Source: an uncultured Actinomycetes bacterium (lineage in GTDB: Bacteria > Actinomycetota > Actinomycetes > Nanopelagicales > Nanopelagicaceae). From it: a stretch of 36,489 nucleotides of DNA. Under the pieces are notes generated by a model. That model was not told the origin of the DNA, searched no databases, and was given only the letters and a program-made list of their open reading frames with translations. Where the stretch lies: contig CAIMVH010000139.1 in the NCBI GenBank assembly GCA_903844855.1, positions 1 to 36,489 of the forward strand, given 5' to 3'. Positions 1 through 8,708 of this stretch are shown here, in pieces. Position numbers and translations under genes: made by a program. The stretch's first letter is position 1, and every line of letters begins with the position of its first letter.

Positions 1-1238
1 AACAAGCGATGGATGCGCTCCGTTGCCCACCTCCTGATGCAGATGTGAAAGTACTCTCTGGTGGAGAGCGACGTCGCGTTGCGCTCTGCAAACTTCTACT
101 TCAAGCACCGGATCTCTTGCTCCTCGATGAGCCCACAAACCATTTAGATGCCGAGAGCGTGCAATGGCTCGAGCAACACCTGGGAAAGTACCCAGGCGCG
201 GTGGTCGCGATCACCCACGATCGATACTTCCTGGATAACGTGTCGCAATGGATTTTGGAGCTCGATCGCGGTCGCGCTTATCCATACGAAGGTAACTACT
301 CCACATACTTGGAAACCAAAGCAACTCGTCTCAAGGTAGAAGGCCAGAAAGATGTGAAGCGGGCCAAGCGCCTCGCCGAGGAACTCGATTGGGTACGTCA
401 AAACGCCAAGGGTCGCCAAGTGAAGTCGAAGGCTCGTCTTGCGCGCTATGAAGAGATGGCTGCCGAAGCAGACAAGATGCGCAAACTCGACTTCGATGAA
501 ATTCAGATTCCGCCGGGGCCACGCCTTGGTAATGTCGTTGTGGAAGTTGACCATCTTTCAAAGGGCTTTGGGGATCGGCTGCTCTTTGATGATCTTTCCT
601 TCACCTTGCCACGCAACGGTATCGTCGGCGTCATCGGGCCCAACGGTGCAGGTAAGACCACGCTCTTTAAGATGTTGCAAGACATGGAGCAACCAGACAA
701 AGGTTCCATAAAAATTGGTGAGACTGTAAAAATTTCTTACGTTGATCAGTCACGTAGCGGTATCGATCCGAAGAAGTCGCTCTGGGAAGTTGTTTCCGAT
801 GGCCTAGATTTCTTAAAGGTTGGCCAAGTAGAAATGCCAAGCCGTGCCTACGTGTCCGCATTTGGTTTCAAAGGCCCTGATCAACAGAAGGCGGCAGGCA
901 TCCTCTCGGGTGGTGAGCGAAACCGACTCAACTTGGCGCTCACTCTGAAGATGGGTGGAAACTTATTACTTCTCGATGAGCCCACCAACGACCTTGATGT
1001 GGAAACTTTAGGTTCACTGGAAAACGCGCTTCTTGAGTTTCCTGGATGCGCTGTGGTGATTTCCCACGATCGCTGGTTCCTTGACCGAGTCACGACGCAC
1101 ATTTTGGCTTATGAAGGTGATTCTCAATGGTTCTGGTTTGAAGGTAACTTCGAATCGTATGAGAAGAACAAGATTGAACGCCTTGGTGCAGATGCTACTC
1201 GTCCACATCGCGCAACGTATCGCAAGCTTACTCGCTAA
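1..1238 (+). CDS. ettA: Energy-dependent translational throttle protein EttA (ABC-F ATPase), 5'-truncated
   Basis: The gene runs in from the left edge; codons in frame precede the first ATG at 9, so that ATG is internal. About 411 of the family's usual ~555 residues are present. The end of ABC domain 1 is visible with signature [13 protein letters not shown] and Walker [14 protein letters not shown] charged inter-domain linker rich in Lys/Arg follows, then a complete ABC domain 2 with Walker [10 protein letters not shown], signature [13 protein letters not shown] and Walker B DEPTNDLD. There are no membrane segments. ABC-F proteins of this type bind the ribosomal E site and gate the first elongation steps according to the ATP/ADP ratio; that is family knowledge. 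The [16 protein letters not shown] pair and the linker fit EttA better than Uup or resistance ABC-Fs. The thioesterase gene follows after 11 bases, so co-transcription is likely. Confidence 0.95.
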   Translation, partial: QAMDALRCPPPDADVKVLSGGERRRVALCKLLLQAPDLLLLDEPTNHLDAESVQWLEQHLGKYPGAVVAITHDRYFLDNVSQWILELDRGRAYPYEGNYSTYLETKATRLKVEGQKDVKRAKRLAEELDWVRQNAKGRQVKSKARLARYEEMAAEADKMRKLDFDEIQIPPGPRLGNVVVEVDHLSKGFGDRLLFDDLSFTLPRNGIVGVIGPNGAGKTTLFKMLQDMEQPDKGSIKIGETVKISYVDQSRSGIDPKKSLWEVVSDGLDFLKVGQVEMPSRAYVSAFGFKGPDQQKAAGILSGGERNRLNLALTLKMGGNLLLLDEPTNDLDVETLGSLENALLEFPGCAVVISHDRWFLDRVTTHILAYEGDSQWFWFEGNFESYEKNKIERLGADATRPHRATYRKLTR

Positions 1239-1249
1239 GAGTTTCGCGT

Positions 1250-1657
1250 ATGCGTCACATTTATCAATGTCCTGTGCGCTGGGGTGACATTGACGCATTT
1301 CAACACGTCAATAACGTGGCTTATCTCGAGTATTTGCAGGAGGCGCGCGTTGATATGTTTTGGGTGCATCCAGCACGTGCAGGATTGAAGCCGTTGGCTC
1401 GCGGAATTGTGGTGGCAAGACATGAAATTGATTACCTGGCGCCTATGGAGTGGCGCGAGGCTCCTATCACCATAGAAATCTGGGCGACCAAGGTACTTGC
1501 CTCAAAATTCGAACTCGCATACCTACTGCGCGATGACGAGCGTGCCTATGCGCGCGCCAAGAGCGTGATGGTGCCCTTTGATTTGGAGAGCCAGCGTCCT
1601 CGAAGGATGAATGATGCTGAGAAAGAAGCGCTCGCACCTTTTCTAGAGCAAGAATGA
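1250..1657 (+). CDS. Acyl-CoA thioesterase, hotdog fold (4HBT family)
   Basis: A 135-residue protein, the normal size for a single hotdog-fold thioesterase. The N-terminal stretch has the family hallmark WGDIDAFQHVNNVAYLEY, with the Asp of the 4-hydroxybenzoyl-CoA thioesterase class followed by HVNN. It would hydrolyse an acyl-CoA to free acid and CoA in the cytoplasm; the substrate cannot be read from sequence. It starts at ATG 1250, 11 bases after ettA, with only a weak purine-rich site upstream. The ettA-thioesterase-globin order matches mycobacteria. Its TGA (1655-1657) overlaps the ATG at 1654 of the next small ORF as ATGA, suggesting translational coupling. Confidence 0.9.
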   Translation: MRHIYQCPVRWGDIDAFQHVNNVAYLEYLQEARVDMFWVHPARAGLKPLARGIVVARHEIDYLAPMEWREAPITIEIWATKVLASKFELAYLLRDDERAYARAKSVMVPFDLESQRPRRMNDAEKEALAPFLEQE

Positions 1658-1780
1658 CCAGAAGCCTTAAGAACGTTCATCCATCCTGGGTAGCAGTCGC
1701 CATTGGCTCTCTGCTTTGCTGCTGCGAATATCTTCATGTTCATTGATCCAAAGGCGCGCCCGCTAGAATTGAAATCATGA
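1654..1780 (+). pseudogene. Small single-TM membrane protein ORF with an apparent +1 frameshift
   Basis: An ATG at 1654 overlaps the thioesterase stop (ATGA). It opens a frame coding for MTRSLKNVHPSWVAVAIGSL, which then runs into Cys-rich residues and a stop at 1744-1746. Skipping one base near 1714-1717 continues in the next frame as FAAANIFMFIDPKARPLELK plus a final Ser. The TGA at 1778-1780 overlaps the globin ATG (1777), again as ATGA. The restored product is about 41 residues with one hydrophobic span (roughly residues 12-30). ATGA joints on both sides and a sensible membrane helix across the break argue for a real gene. It may be broken in nature, affected by a sequencing error, or frameshifted in translation at CTT-T. 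I do not recognise a function. Confidence 0.55.
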
Positions 1781-2157
1781 GCGCGAACTTCTATGAGGCA
1801 GTTGGTGGGGCACCAGTTTTCAAAAAGTTGGTGGATCTCTTCTACGAAGGTGTGGTGACAGATCCGCTCCTTCGCCCGCTCTATCCGGATGACGATTTAG
1901 ACGGCGCCAAAGAGCGCCTCACTCTTTTCCTTATGCAGTACTGGGGAGGCCCCGGAATCTATTCGGAACAGCGTGGCCACCCAAGGCTTCGGATGCGCCA
2001 CGCTGATTTTGAGATCACGGGTGCTGAACGCGATGCGTGGCTCAAACATATGATTTTTGCGGTTGATGCTCTCGAGCTAGCGCCAGACTTGCATGCGGAA
2101 TTATCCAAGTATCTGGAAGCCGCAGCGTTCTCGTTGGTTAATAGCCCTGACCGGTAA
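1777..2157 (+). CDS. glbO: Group II truncated haemoglobin (GlbO/trHbO-like)
   Basis: A 126-residue globin of the 2/2 fold. The segment YWGGPGIYSEQRGHPRL is the trHbII hallmark with the G8 Trp region, and RMRHADFEI carries the proximal His. An aromatic cluster near the N terminus (FYEAVGG, LFYEGV) fits the distal pocket. Group II globins bind O2 tightly and are linked to oxygen/NO chemistry and membrane respiration in mycobacteria. Its start ATG lies inside the ATGA overlap with the small frameshifted ORF, so it looks translationally coupled to the ettA-thioesterase operon. The conserved backbone pauses here: the next 8.5 kb is the accessory island. Confidence 0.93.
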   Translation: MSANFYEAVGGAPVFKKLVDLFYEGVVTDPLLRPLYPDDDLDGAKERLTLFLMQYWGGPGIYSEQRGHPRLRMRHADFEITGAERDAWLKHMIFAVDALELAPDLHAELSKYLEAAAFSLVNSPDR

Positions 2158-2339
2158 TTAAAACTCGGTTATCTTTTGAGAGGAATCCGTAACAGGAAGG
2201 GTTCTGTAGAAAGTCCAAGTAATGGTCAAAACATTAGTGAAATCTACTGTATTCATTGGCGATAGCGCCTTGTACTGTGAGGAAATCTGAGTTATTTGTC
2301 CTATTCGCGTGGTCCATTGCAACTCTGAAAGGAGGGCAG
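2158..2339. other. Intergenic region upstream of the ABC-importer operon
   Basis: This 182-base AT-rich stretch separates the globin from the importer operon and should hold the operon's promoter. I see a ribosome binding site (AGGAGG at 2330-2335) but no -35/-10 pair I would defend and no strong hairpin after the globin. The frame of the ATPase stays open upstream to 2256, but that extension has no family similarity and is treated as non-coding. Confidence 0.5.
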
Positions 2340-3848
2340 ATGATGATTGTTGATCATGCGGGAGTAACACTAAACAATTTAACTAAATCGTATGGCTCTC
2401 AAAAAGTTCTTCATGAGGTGAGCTTTTCGCTTAATCCAGGACAGATAACAGGCCTCTTGGGAGAGAACGGTGCCGGGAAGTCAACGCTTGCCAAGATTCT
2501 TGCGGGTGCGACCACGCCTGACACGGGAAGTATTCTGATTGGAAATAAGCATGTTTCTCTTCAAACACCTCGTGAATCATTGGCACATGGGATCTCGTTC
2601 ATTCCGCAGGAACTCATTTATGTTCCACGTCTTACTGTTGCTGAAAATATATGTTTAGGGCGATGGCCACGTAAAGGTTTCGTAACTTCGCCGACTCAGA
2701 TGAAGACCTTTGCGGAGTCAGAGGTTAATCGTTTAGGATTTGACCTCCCACTACAGAGTGAGATGAATTCACTCAGTTTTGCTCAGCAACAGACAGTTGA
2801 AATCGTAAAGGCCCTTTCGCGAGATTCCAAACTAATCATTCTTGACGAACCAACTGCGGCGCTGAACAACGATGAGAGCGCCCAATTGCTTAGCATCATG
2901 GGAAACATGGCGCTTTCTGGGGCTTCAATTTTGTACATCTCTCATAGGCTCGATGAAGTTTTCAGCATATGCACTGCACTGCAAGTTCTTCGTAACGGCT
3001 CTCTCGTCTTCTCCGGAGACGCAAGCCTGACGGATCCCGCGGAGGTGATTAGCCACATACTTGGAAGAGCAGAAGTTCAGTTGGAAGGTCGGCGAGGGAA
3101 CGCTATCTCCCAGAAGGCTGTTTTAAAGATTGAAAATTGGTCGCGCCAGCAATATCCGTCATTGGACGCGGTTTCACTCGAAGTTCATGAGGGAGAAATA
3201 GTCGGACTTTACGGTCTAGCAGGATCTGGTGCTGAGGTTGTTGCGCAGACTCTTGGGGGTCTTATCCCGGATGTTGTGGGGATGACCTTCATCGATCAGG
3301 CGGCAGTGACAACTCCTAGATCTCCACGACATTCGCGACTAGCAGGTATCGGATATGTTCCGGCCGATAGAAAGCTACAAGGATTGGTTCCCACGCTCTC
3401 TGTTCGCAACTCACTTTCACTTTTGATCATGCGAAGGCTAGCCAAGTGGGGCGTTATAAACGCTAAGGCGGAATTGGCCAATGCTAATGGAATGGCGACT
3501 GATACCCAGCTACGCGCAAGAAGCATTGAGCAAACGGTGGGAGAGCTTTCGGGTGGAAATCAACAGAAGGTTTTGATGGCAAGTCGGATCGCCCAAAAGC
3601 CGAGAGTTCTGGTTCTTCAGGAACCAACGAGAGGCGTTGATGTCGGCGCCCGAGTTGAGCTCCATAAGCTTCTGAGAAAACTTGCAGATTCAGGTACTGG
3701 GCAGTTGGTTGTCACTTCGGATATCGAAGAGGCTGTGCAGATTTGTGACCGGCTATTGATTTTTCGCGAAGGCCGGGTCACTCGGGAGTTCAGGGATCTC
3801 AATTCGGAGACACAAAGTGCGGCGCTTCACGCAGCGGGAGGAATGTAA
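2340..3848 (+). CDS. Ribose-type ABC importer ATPase (RbsA/MglA family)
   Basis: About 502 residues with two fused ABC domains, the standard architecture of sugar-type importer ATPases. Domain 1 has Walker A GENGAGKST, a degenerate signature LSFAQQQTVEIVKAL and Walker B LIILDEPTAAL. Domain 2 has the usual degenerate Walker A (GLAGSGAEV), an intact signature LSGGNQQKVLMA and Walker B QEPTRGVDVGA. It powers uptake through the adjacent permease. I place the start at the ATGATG pair (2340 or 2343) because AGGAGG at 2330-2335 fits it; the longer frame to 2256 lacks support. The gene order ATPase-permease-binding protein with tight spacing indicates one operon. Substrate: ribose-family importers mostly take sugars, but the downstream amidohydrolases suggest an amino-acid derivative here. 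Confidence 0.93.
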   Translation: MMIVDHAGVTLNNLTKSYGSQKVLHEVSFSLNPGQITGLLGENGAGKSTLAKILAGATTPDTGSILIGNKHVSLQTPRESLAHGISFIPQELIYVPRLTVAENICLGRWPRKGFVTSPTQMKTFAESEVNRLGFDLPLQSEMNSLSFAQQQTVEIVKALSRDSKLIILDEPTAALNNDESAQLLSIMGNMALSGASILYISHRLDEVFSICTALQVLRNGSLVFSGDASLTDPAEVISHILGRAEVQLEGRRGNAISQKAVLKIENWSRQQYPSLDAVSLEVHEGEIVGLYGLAGSGAEVVAQTLGGLIPDVVGMTFIDQAAVTTPRSPRHSRLAGIGYVPADRKLQGLVPTLSVRNSLSLLIMRRLAKWGVINAKAELANANGMATDTQLRARSIEQTVGELSGGNQQKVLMASRIAQKPRVLVLQEPTRGVDVGARVELHKLLRKLADSGTGQLVVTSDIEEAVQICDRLLIFREGRVTREFRDLNSETQSAALHAAGGM

Positions 3849-3850
3849 AG

Positions 3851-4900
3851 ATGGATGAAAGCACAGCGATTAGTAGATTCTCAAAAGGAAACTCCCCTTT
3901 TCGAAAAGTGGTTCTCAGCGAAGCCACGATTCGGTTTATTATCTTAGGGATTTTCTTAGTCGTTCTTTCTCTCATCTTTTCTAGCAGAAATGCAAATTTT
4001 ACAAGTGGAAATAATTTAGCAAACATCTTAGGTAATGCATCTGTCATTGGAATCGTCTCGTTAGGGCAGTTGCTTGTCATAATTTCTGGAGGATTTGACC
4101 TTTCGGTCAGCGGAACGGTGCCTTTGGGCGGTGTCGTCTTTGCGATCATTCTTAACAAGGGTTGGTCGGTACCAGCTGCACTCCTTGCTGCTGTGGCTAT
4201 TGCGGGGATTTTTGGTCTTGCAAACGGAATCCTCGTAGGATTCGTGAAGATTAGCCCTCTCATTGCAACTCTTGGGACTTGGTATATATCTGCAGGATTT
4301 GCTTTGACGTTATCTGACGGAGTGCAAATACCTTTTGATGATCGTGCAGATGGAATTCTTTCGGCCCGAACCGTTTTTGGAGTGAATAACCAGATCTGGA
4401 TATTCCTAGGAATATCCTTAGTTGTCACTTTTCTTTTGAGATTCACCGTGTTCGGACGATCGCTATACGCATTAGGCGGAAACCGGGAAGCTGCTCGTCT
4501 AGCAGGTATCCCAGTAAGCGCCATGACGGTCAGCGTCTATGTTATTTCAGCCTTTATGGGAGGACTTGCTGGCGCAATATTAGCAAGTCAATTGCTCACT
4601 GGTTCTGGGACTGCCGGCATTAACTCGGCGCTGCAATCTATTGCTGCGGTAGTTCTTGGAGGCGCAGCCCTAACGGGTGGCGTCGGTTTTGTAGCTGGCA
4701 CGCTCGTTGGGGTAATCATCCTTGGGGCACTTTCAAACGGTATGTCGATGCTTGGAATCCCGGCATTCTTTCAAACCATGGCAACTGGGATCGTTCTTTT
4801 GTTAGCTGTGATTTTGAGCCAATTCCGTAAGCGAGGCTCTTTTCGAAAGTCAGAGCAAGTATCTAGTTCTAAATCACAAACGCAACATCCGACTAACTAG
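3851..4900 (+). CDS. Ribose-type ABC importer permease (RbsC family)
   Basis: A 349-residue, very hydrophobic protein with many membrane segments, typical of BPD_transp_2 permeases. Family landmarks are GGFDLSVSGTVPLGG near residue 80 and the cytoplasmic coupling stretch AARLAGIPVSAMTV. The ATG lies three bases after the ATPase stop, with GGGAGG about nine bases upstream. It forms the membrane channel with the 2340-3848 ATPase and receives substrate from the lipoprotein at 4912. The C-terminal tail (after about residue 325) is polar and Ser/Lys-rich. A 241-codon open frame on the opposite strand is a shadow of this gene. Confidence 0.93.
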   Translation: MDESTAISRFSKGNSPFRKVVLSEATIRFIILGIFLVVLSLIFSSRNANFTSGNNLANILGNASVIGIVSLGQLLVIISGGFDLSVSGTVPLGGVVFAIILNKGWSVPAALLAAVAIAGIFGLANGILVGFVKISPLIATLGTWYISAGFALTLSDGVQIPFDDRADGILSARTVFGVNNQIWIFLGISLVVTFLLRFTVFGRSLYALGGNREAARLAGIPVSAMTVSVYVISAFMGGLAGAILASQLLTGSGTAGINSALQSIAAVVLGGAALTGGVGFVAGTLVGVIILGALSNGMSMLGIPAFFQTMATGIVLLLAVILSQFRKRGSFRKSEQVSSSKSQTQHPTN

Positions 4901-4911
4901 GAAGGTAATAA

Positions 4912-6063
4912 ATGAAGAAAGCTAAGGTTGGCAAGTGGACCATAATGGCGGTCGCGGGGGCTCTTGTTCTAAGTGCCTGCAGTAGCAGTGCGACGACCGA
5001 AACTGAATCGAGTGCAGATGCTGCAGATACTCCCGCAGCACCTTTCAAGATCAGTTTCTCAATTTATACCGAGGCAGCTCCACTCTTTCAAGTGATTCAC
5101 AAAAACCTTGATGCTCAGATTGCCGCAAATGATACCGGTGTTAATGTCAAGTGGTATGACAATGCCGGTGACCCTGCAAAAATGTTGGAAAACGTGCAGC
5201 TCAAAATCGCAGATAAGCCCGATGCGATTGTTATCTATCCCGTATCAACCGCCACGTCAGGCGTGGGACAACTTCTTAAGGACAGTGGAATTCCATGCGT
5301 AGCGCTTAACCTTGACGTTGCGGAGTGCACTTTCCTCAATATCGACAATAGGAAACTCGGCGAAGATACTGCAGCAATCGTTGGTAAGATTGCTAGTGAG
5401 CGTGGATGGAATGCCTCAAATACTACAATTCTTTTGGGGCAGAACGCTTCAGCTGGCGAACAAGTAAATGATTGTGTTCGTTACTTCTATTCCACCATTG
5501 CTCCGATGCTCGGCATGGAAGCCATTGATGCCACTACCATCACTGCAAAGACAACAAAGATTGGCAAGAATGCCATTCAATTCGAAGGTGCATCGCAGCT
5601 CCAACCAAGCTTCGAAGCAATTAAAAATATATTGCCAAGCATTCCCAAGGGAAATAACATCATTCTCTATACGGTCAACAATGACTCAACGAATGGTGCT
5701 TTGCGTGCCCTAGAGGATGCTGGTCGAGGAGCGATTGATAAGACTCTCATTGGCGGTCTTGGAGGAGACGAGAGTGGAATCAAGGCTTTGCGTGAAGATC
5801 CTCGTTGGGTTGCTGAAGGGGACATCTTCATCTCATATTGGGGACAATATGCAGTCGCGGCTGCTCAGGCACTAGTTAAGGGTGCAAAGCCAACCGACAA
5901 GGTGACTCCATTTCCTCAGTTGACCTTAGATAAGGCCTCGGTTGATGTCTATCACCTGCCCGGAAGTGCAGATGTCAAGGCAATGCCGCCGTTGGTTGCT
6001 GCTAATCAATGGCTTGCTGAAGGTGGGTTCCTTCAGGCAACCAAGATGGTTGCAGGACTCTAA
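4912..6063 (+). CDS. Substrate-binding lipoprotein of the ribose-type importer
   Basis: A 383-residue protein with a lipoprotein signal: KK at the N terminus, a hydrophobic core and lipobox LSAC, which predicts lipid anchoring at Cys23. A Ser/Thr/Glu/Ala-rich linker follows, then a periplasmic-binding-protein fold of the sugar-binding type I class (Peripla_BP_4-like; GVGQLLKDSGIPCVALN is typical). Extra Cys residues in the mature part could form disulfides. It captures the ligand outside the membrane and hands it to the permease. It is translated 11 bases after the permease stop with an AAGG site. A strong hairpin at 6073-6116 follows, so this may be the 3' boundary of the most abundant transcript. 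Confidence 0.92.
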   Translation: MKKAKVGKWTIMAVAGALVLSACSSSATTETESSADAADTPAAPFKISFSIYTEAAPLFQVIHKNLDAQIAANDTGVNVKWYDNAGDPAKMLENVQLKIADKPDAIVIYPVSTATSGVGQLLKDSGIPCVALNLDVAECTFLNIDNRKLGEDTAAIVGKIASERGWNASNTTILLGQNASAGEQVNDCVRYFYSTIAPMLGMEAIDATTITAKTTKIGKNAIQFEGASQLQPSFEAIKNILPSIPKGNNIILYTVNNDSTNGALRALEDAGRGAIDKTLIGGLGGDESGIKALREDPRWVAEGDIFISYWGQYAVAAAQALVKGAKPTDKVTPFPQLTLDKASVDVYHLPGSADVKAMPPLVAANQWLAEGGFLQATKMVAGL

Positions 6064-6072
6064 GTACTGAAA

Positions 6073-6116
6073 CCTGCTTGGCTCGTCCACAGTTTTCGTT
6101 GGACGAGCCAAGCAGG
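6073..6116 (+). terminator. Long perfect hairpin after the binding-protein gene
   Basis: Arms CCTGCTTGGCTCGTCCA (6073-6089) and its exact complement (6100-6116) form a 17-bp stem with a 10-base loop. The stem starts 9 bases after the binding-protein stop. No T-run follows (it continues ACCCC), so it may be a partial terminator or an mRNA 3'-end stabiliser. Such elements between a binding-protein gene and downstream enzymes commonly set unequal expression in one operon. Confidence 0.7.
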
Positions 6117-6192
6117 ACCCCATCTATAGATCGATGGATCTGGGGGAACTACTTTTTAATGGCCAATGCAAGCGAGATGAGGGAGTGACGAA

Positions 6193-7086
6193 TTGCTCAC
6201 GGTACTGGATTCTGAGGTGGCAAGAATCGCTGAGAGATGCTCTGGGGTTCTAGGAGTCGAAGCGTGGAATCTAAATGGCGAGGAGAAGGTTTCCTTTAAT
6301 TCAAAAGAGCTCTTTCCTACTGCAAGCGTTATTAAACTTCCCATCTTGGTCGCTCTATATAGCCAAGTAATGATGAATAAAGTGGACTTATCAGAGCGCA
6401 TCGATATTGACGTACGCCAACATCTCGGCGGCTCTGGGATATTGAAAGTCTTCGAATCGGGCCTAAGGCCGACGATCAAGGACGTTGCTACCTTAATGAT
6501 CGTCTTAAGCGATAACACCGCAACGAATCTAATTCTTGACGTGGTAGGTGGAGTTGATCCGGTCAACAGTTTGATGGAAAGCTTGGGATTTCCATCGATC
6601 AGATTACACAATCGCATCGATTTCGAAGCGATTGGATCAGACATACGACGCTTGGGTGAATCTAGCGCGGTGGAAATGTGTGAATTAAATTACCGAATTG
6701 CTAAAGGGGAGCTTCTCAGCCCAGCTATTTCAGAGGAAATCGAATCCATACTTGAGCAACAGCAATATTTGAATCAATTTCCCCGCTATATGCAGGTGGA
6801 GCCTTTCTGGCGAGAATTGAACCAAGTTCCCAAGATTCGAGTCTCCTGTAAAACGGGATTCTTCATGGGGACACGTGTTGACGCGGGAATCGTCAGATTT
6901 AATGGTGGTGGAGGATTTGTATATTCAGTGTTTAACAACGAATGTGAAGACAAGACATTTCTTCCTGAGGCCGAGGGAGATGTTATTAACGGACTTGTAG
7001 GCTTAGCGATACTCAAACATTGGTGGCCAAAGGACCAGGGAGAGCCACCAGTAGTTAAGCCAAGTACTTTGGGAGCCGGAAAGTGA
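6193..7086 (+). CDS. Class A beta-lactamase-fold serine hydrolase, no signal peptide
   Basis: A 297-residue protein with the three active-site elements of the serine beta-lactamase/DD-peptidase fold in order: SVIK (Ser45, Lys48), SDN (106-108) and KTG (220-222). The usual omega-loop Glu motif of true class A beta-lactamases is not evident, and there is no signal peptide or lipobox. The enzyme is therefore probably cytoplasmic and not a secreted resistance enzyme. It likely cleaves an amide or peptide bond in an imported substrate. The start is TTG at 6193 with GGGAG about seven bases upstream; an in-frame TGA at 6187 rules out a longer start. It sits between the importer and a D-aminoacylase. 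Its specificity is unknown. Confidence 0.85.
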   Translation: MLTVLDSEVARIAERCSGVLGVEAWNLNGEEKVSFNSKELFPTASVIKLPILVALYSQVMMNKVDLSERIDIDVRQHLGGSGILKVFESGLRPTIKDVATLMIVLSDNTATNLILDVVGGVDPVNSLMESLGFPSIRLHNRIDFEAIGSDIRRLGESSAVEMCELNYRIAKGELLSPAISEEIESILEQQQYLNQFPRYMQVEPFWRELNQVPKIRVSCKTGFFMGTRVDAGIVRFNGGGGFVYSVFNNECEDKTFLPEAEGDVINGLVGLAILKHWWPKDQGEPPVVKPSTLGAGK

Positions 7087-7116
7087 CTACGCCTCGGTCA
7101 TGGAGTGTGCAGATCA

Positions 7117-8706
7117 ATGACTAGAACTCTTCTAACGAACGCGATCATCATTGACGGAAGTGGCGGAAAAAAATTTAAGGGTTCGATTCTCGTCACTGAC
7201 GCAAAGATAGATAAGGTCATTCGTGAAGGTGAAGGGCTCCCCAGTCATGATGTCCTCACAGACTTGAGGGGCCTTGTTCTGGCCCCTGGGTTTATTGATG
7301 TTCACTCACATGCAGACAATGCTCCTTTTTTGTCCGACGCAGACACTTCGAAGATCCTTCAAGGTGTCACAACGGAGGTCATAGGTAATTGTGGGTTTAG
7401 TTTGGCACCAAGGTCCTCTGGATCAGCAGAAGTATTTGAAAAATATTCTCTAAGAATATTTCCTGAATTAGACTGGAGGTGGGAAACTTTTGGCGAATTC
7501 CTCTCTGCAGCGGATTCCGCCGGGTATGTCACCAATATTGCACCACTAATTGGCCATCATTCCCTTCGAATCGCAGTGATGGCAATGGAGAATCGAGCTC
7601 CTAGCGCTGAAGAAATAAAACTCATGTTGCGATTCATGGATGAAGCATTAGACGCTGGGGTATTTGGAATGTCAACCGGGCTAATCTATCCTCCCGGAGT
7701 ATTCGCCCAACATGAAGAGATTTCTGCTCTTGTTCGAAATCTTCCAGACAATGCGATTTACACAACACATATGCGTGGTGAAGGCGTACAGCTATTTCAG
7801 AGTATCGCCGAAGCCCTTAGGGTCGGCGAAGAGACTGGGCGTCGTGTGCAAATTTCTCATCTTAAAGCCGCCGGAAGACCAAACTGGGGGCGCATGAACG
7901 AAGCCCTTGAGAAGATTGAAGCTGCCAGATCACGTGGAGTCATTGTGACGCAGGATATTTATCCCTATACCGCTGGAAGTACGATGTTAACAGCCTGCCT
8001 GCCGCCTTGGTTCCAAGAAGGTGGAAACGATCGTGTCATCGAGCGACTGAAGGACAAGAAAGCACTCAAAGATTTGAGCGAAGAAATCGAACAATCGACG
8101 GGCGATTGGGAGAATATGATTGTGGGAGCTGGGTGGAATGGAATTGTTGTGTCCAGCACGGGAAGCCACAATTATGAATCTGAATCTTTGGAAGCGATTG
8201 GGAAAAGACTGGGCATTGCCCCTTTAGATGCGCTGGTGAAGGTGCTTCTTGCGGAGGAATTGCGCGCAAGCATGATCGTTCATCAGATGAGCGAAGAAGA
8301 TGTTGTCACAGCCCTCCAAAACCCTTACACAATGATCGGTTCAGATGGCCTACCTCCGGGTACAGGTGGAAGACCACATCCTAGAACGTACGGAACATTT
8401 CCTCGCATTCTTGCGCGATATTCTCGCGAACTTGGTGTGTTCGGTTTGGAGGAAGCAGTGCGTAGAATGACATCGCTCCCAGCGAGCACATTCGGACTTA
8501 CTGATCGAGGAGTTATCGCAGTTGGTAAGCAAGCAGATTTAGTGTGCTTCGATCCTGAAAAGATTCAAGATCTGGCAACCTTTGACGATCCAGTACAAAC
8601 ACCACAGGGAATTCCGTGGGTCATGGTCAATGGTTCCGTCACTGTGCAAGATGGCATATTTCAGGGTTCGAAATTTGGACAACGGCTCACAAGGAAAGTG
8701 ACCTAA
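7117..8706 (+). CDS. N-acyl-D-amino-acid deacylase (D-aminoacylase), amidohydrolase superfamily
   Basis: About 529 residues, close to family length. Metal and active-site landmarks appear in order: PGFIDVHSHAD (H63 and H65), VIGNCGFS (metal-bridging Cys92), a THMRGEG His, ISHLKAAG His and MIGSDGLP Asp. The C-terminal part (GKQADLVCFDP) is the usual small beta domain. D-aminoacylases hydrolyse N-acyl-D-amino acids to D-amino acid and carboxylate in the cytoplasm. I prefer ATG 7117 (MTRTLLTNAI) over the in-frame GTG at 7105 because it matches the family N terminus. It follows the beta-lactamase-like gene by 30 bases and precedes the GNAT gene by 2. Confidence 0.93.
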   Translation: MTRTLLTNAIIIDGSGGKKFKGSILVTDAKIDKVIREGEGLPSHDVLTDLRGLVLAPGFIDVHSHADNAPFLSDADTSKILQGVTTEVIGNCGFSLAPRSSGSAEVFEKYSLRIFPELDWRWETFGEFLSAADSAGYVTNIAPLIGHHSLRIAVMAMENRAPSAEEIKLMLRFMDEALDAGVFGMSTGLIYPPGVFAQHEEISALVRNLPDNAIYTTHMRGEGVQLFQSIAEALRVGEETGRRVQISHLKAAGRPNWGRMNEALEKIEAARSRGVIVTQDIYPYTAGSTMLTACLPPWFQEGGNDRVIERLKDKKALKDLSEEIEQSTGDWENMIVGAGWNGIVVSSTGSHNYESESLEAIGKRLGIAPLDALVKVLLAEELRASMIVHQMSEEDVVTALQNPYTMIGSDGLPPGTGGRPHPRTYGTFPRILARYSRELGVFGLEEAVRRMTSLPASTFGLTDRGVIAVGKQADLVCFDPEKIQDLATFDDPVQTPQGIPWVMVNGSVTVQDGIFQGSKFGQRLTRKVT

Positions 8707-8708
8707 GG

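Noticed and set aside
2256-2339. Upstream extension of the ATPase start
   Set aside because: The extra residues have no family match and the AGGAGG site fits ATG 2340/2343.
3799-4524. 241-codon open frame on the minus strand over the permease
   Set aside because: It is antisense to a clear RbsC-type permease with intact family motifs; the frame is basic and Pro/Arg-rich with no recognisable domain.
6193-7086. Antibiotic-resistance beta-lactamase
   Set aside because: No signal peptide, no clear omega-loop Glu and an operon with amidohydrolases; resistance is not supported.
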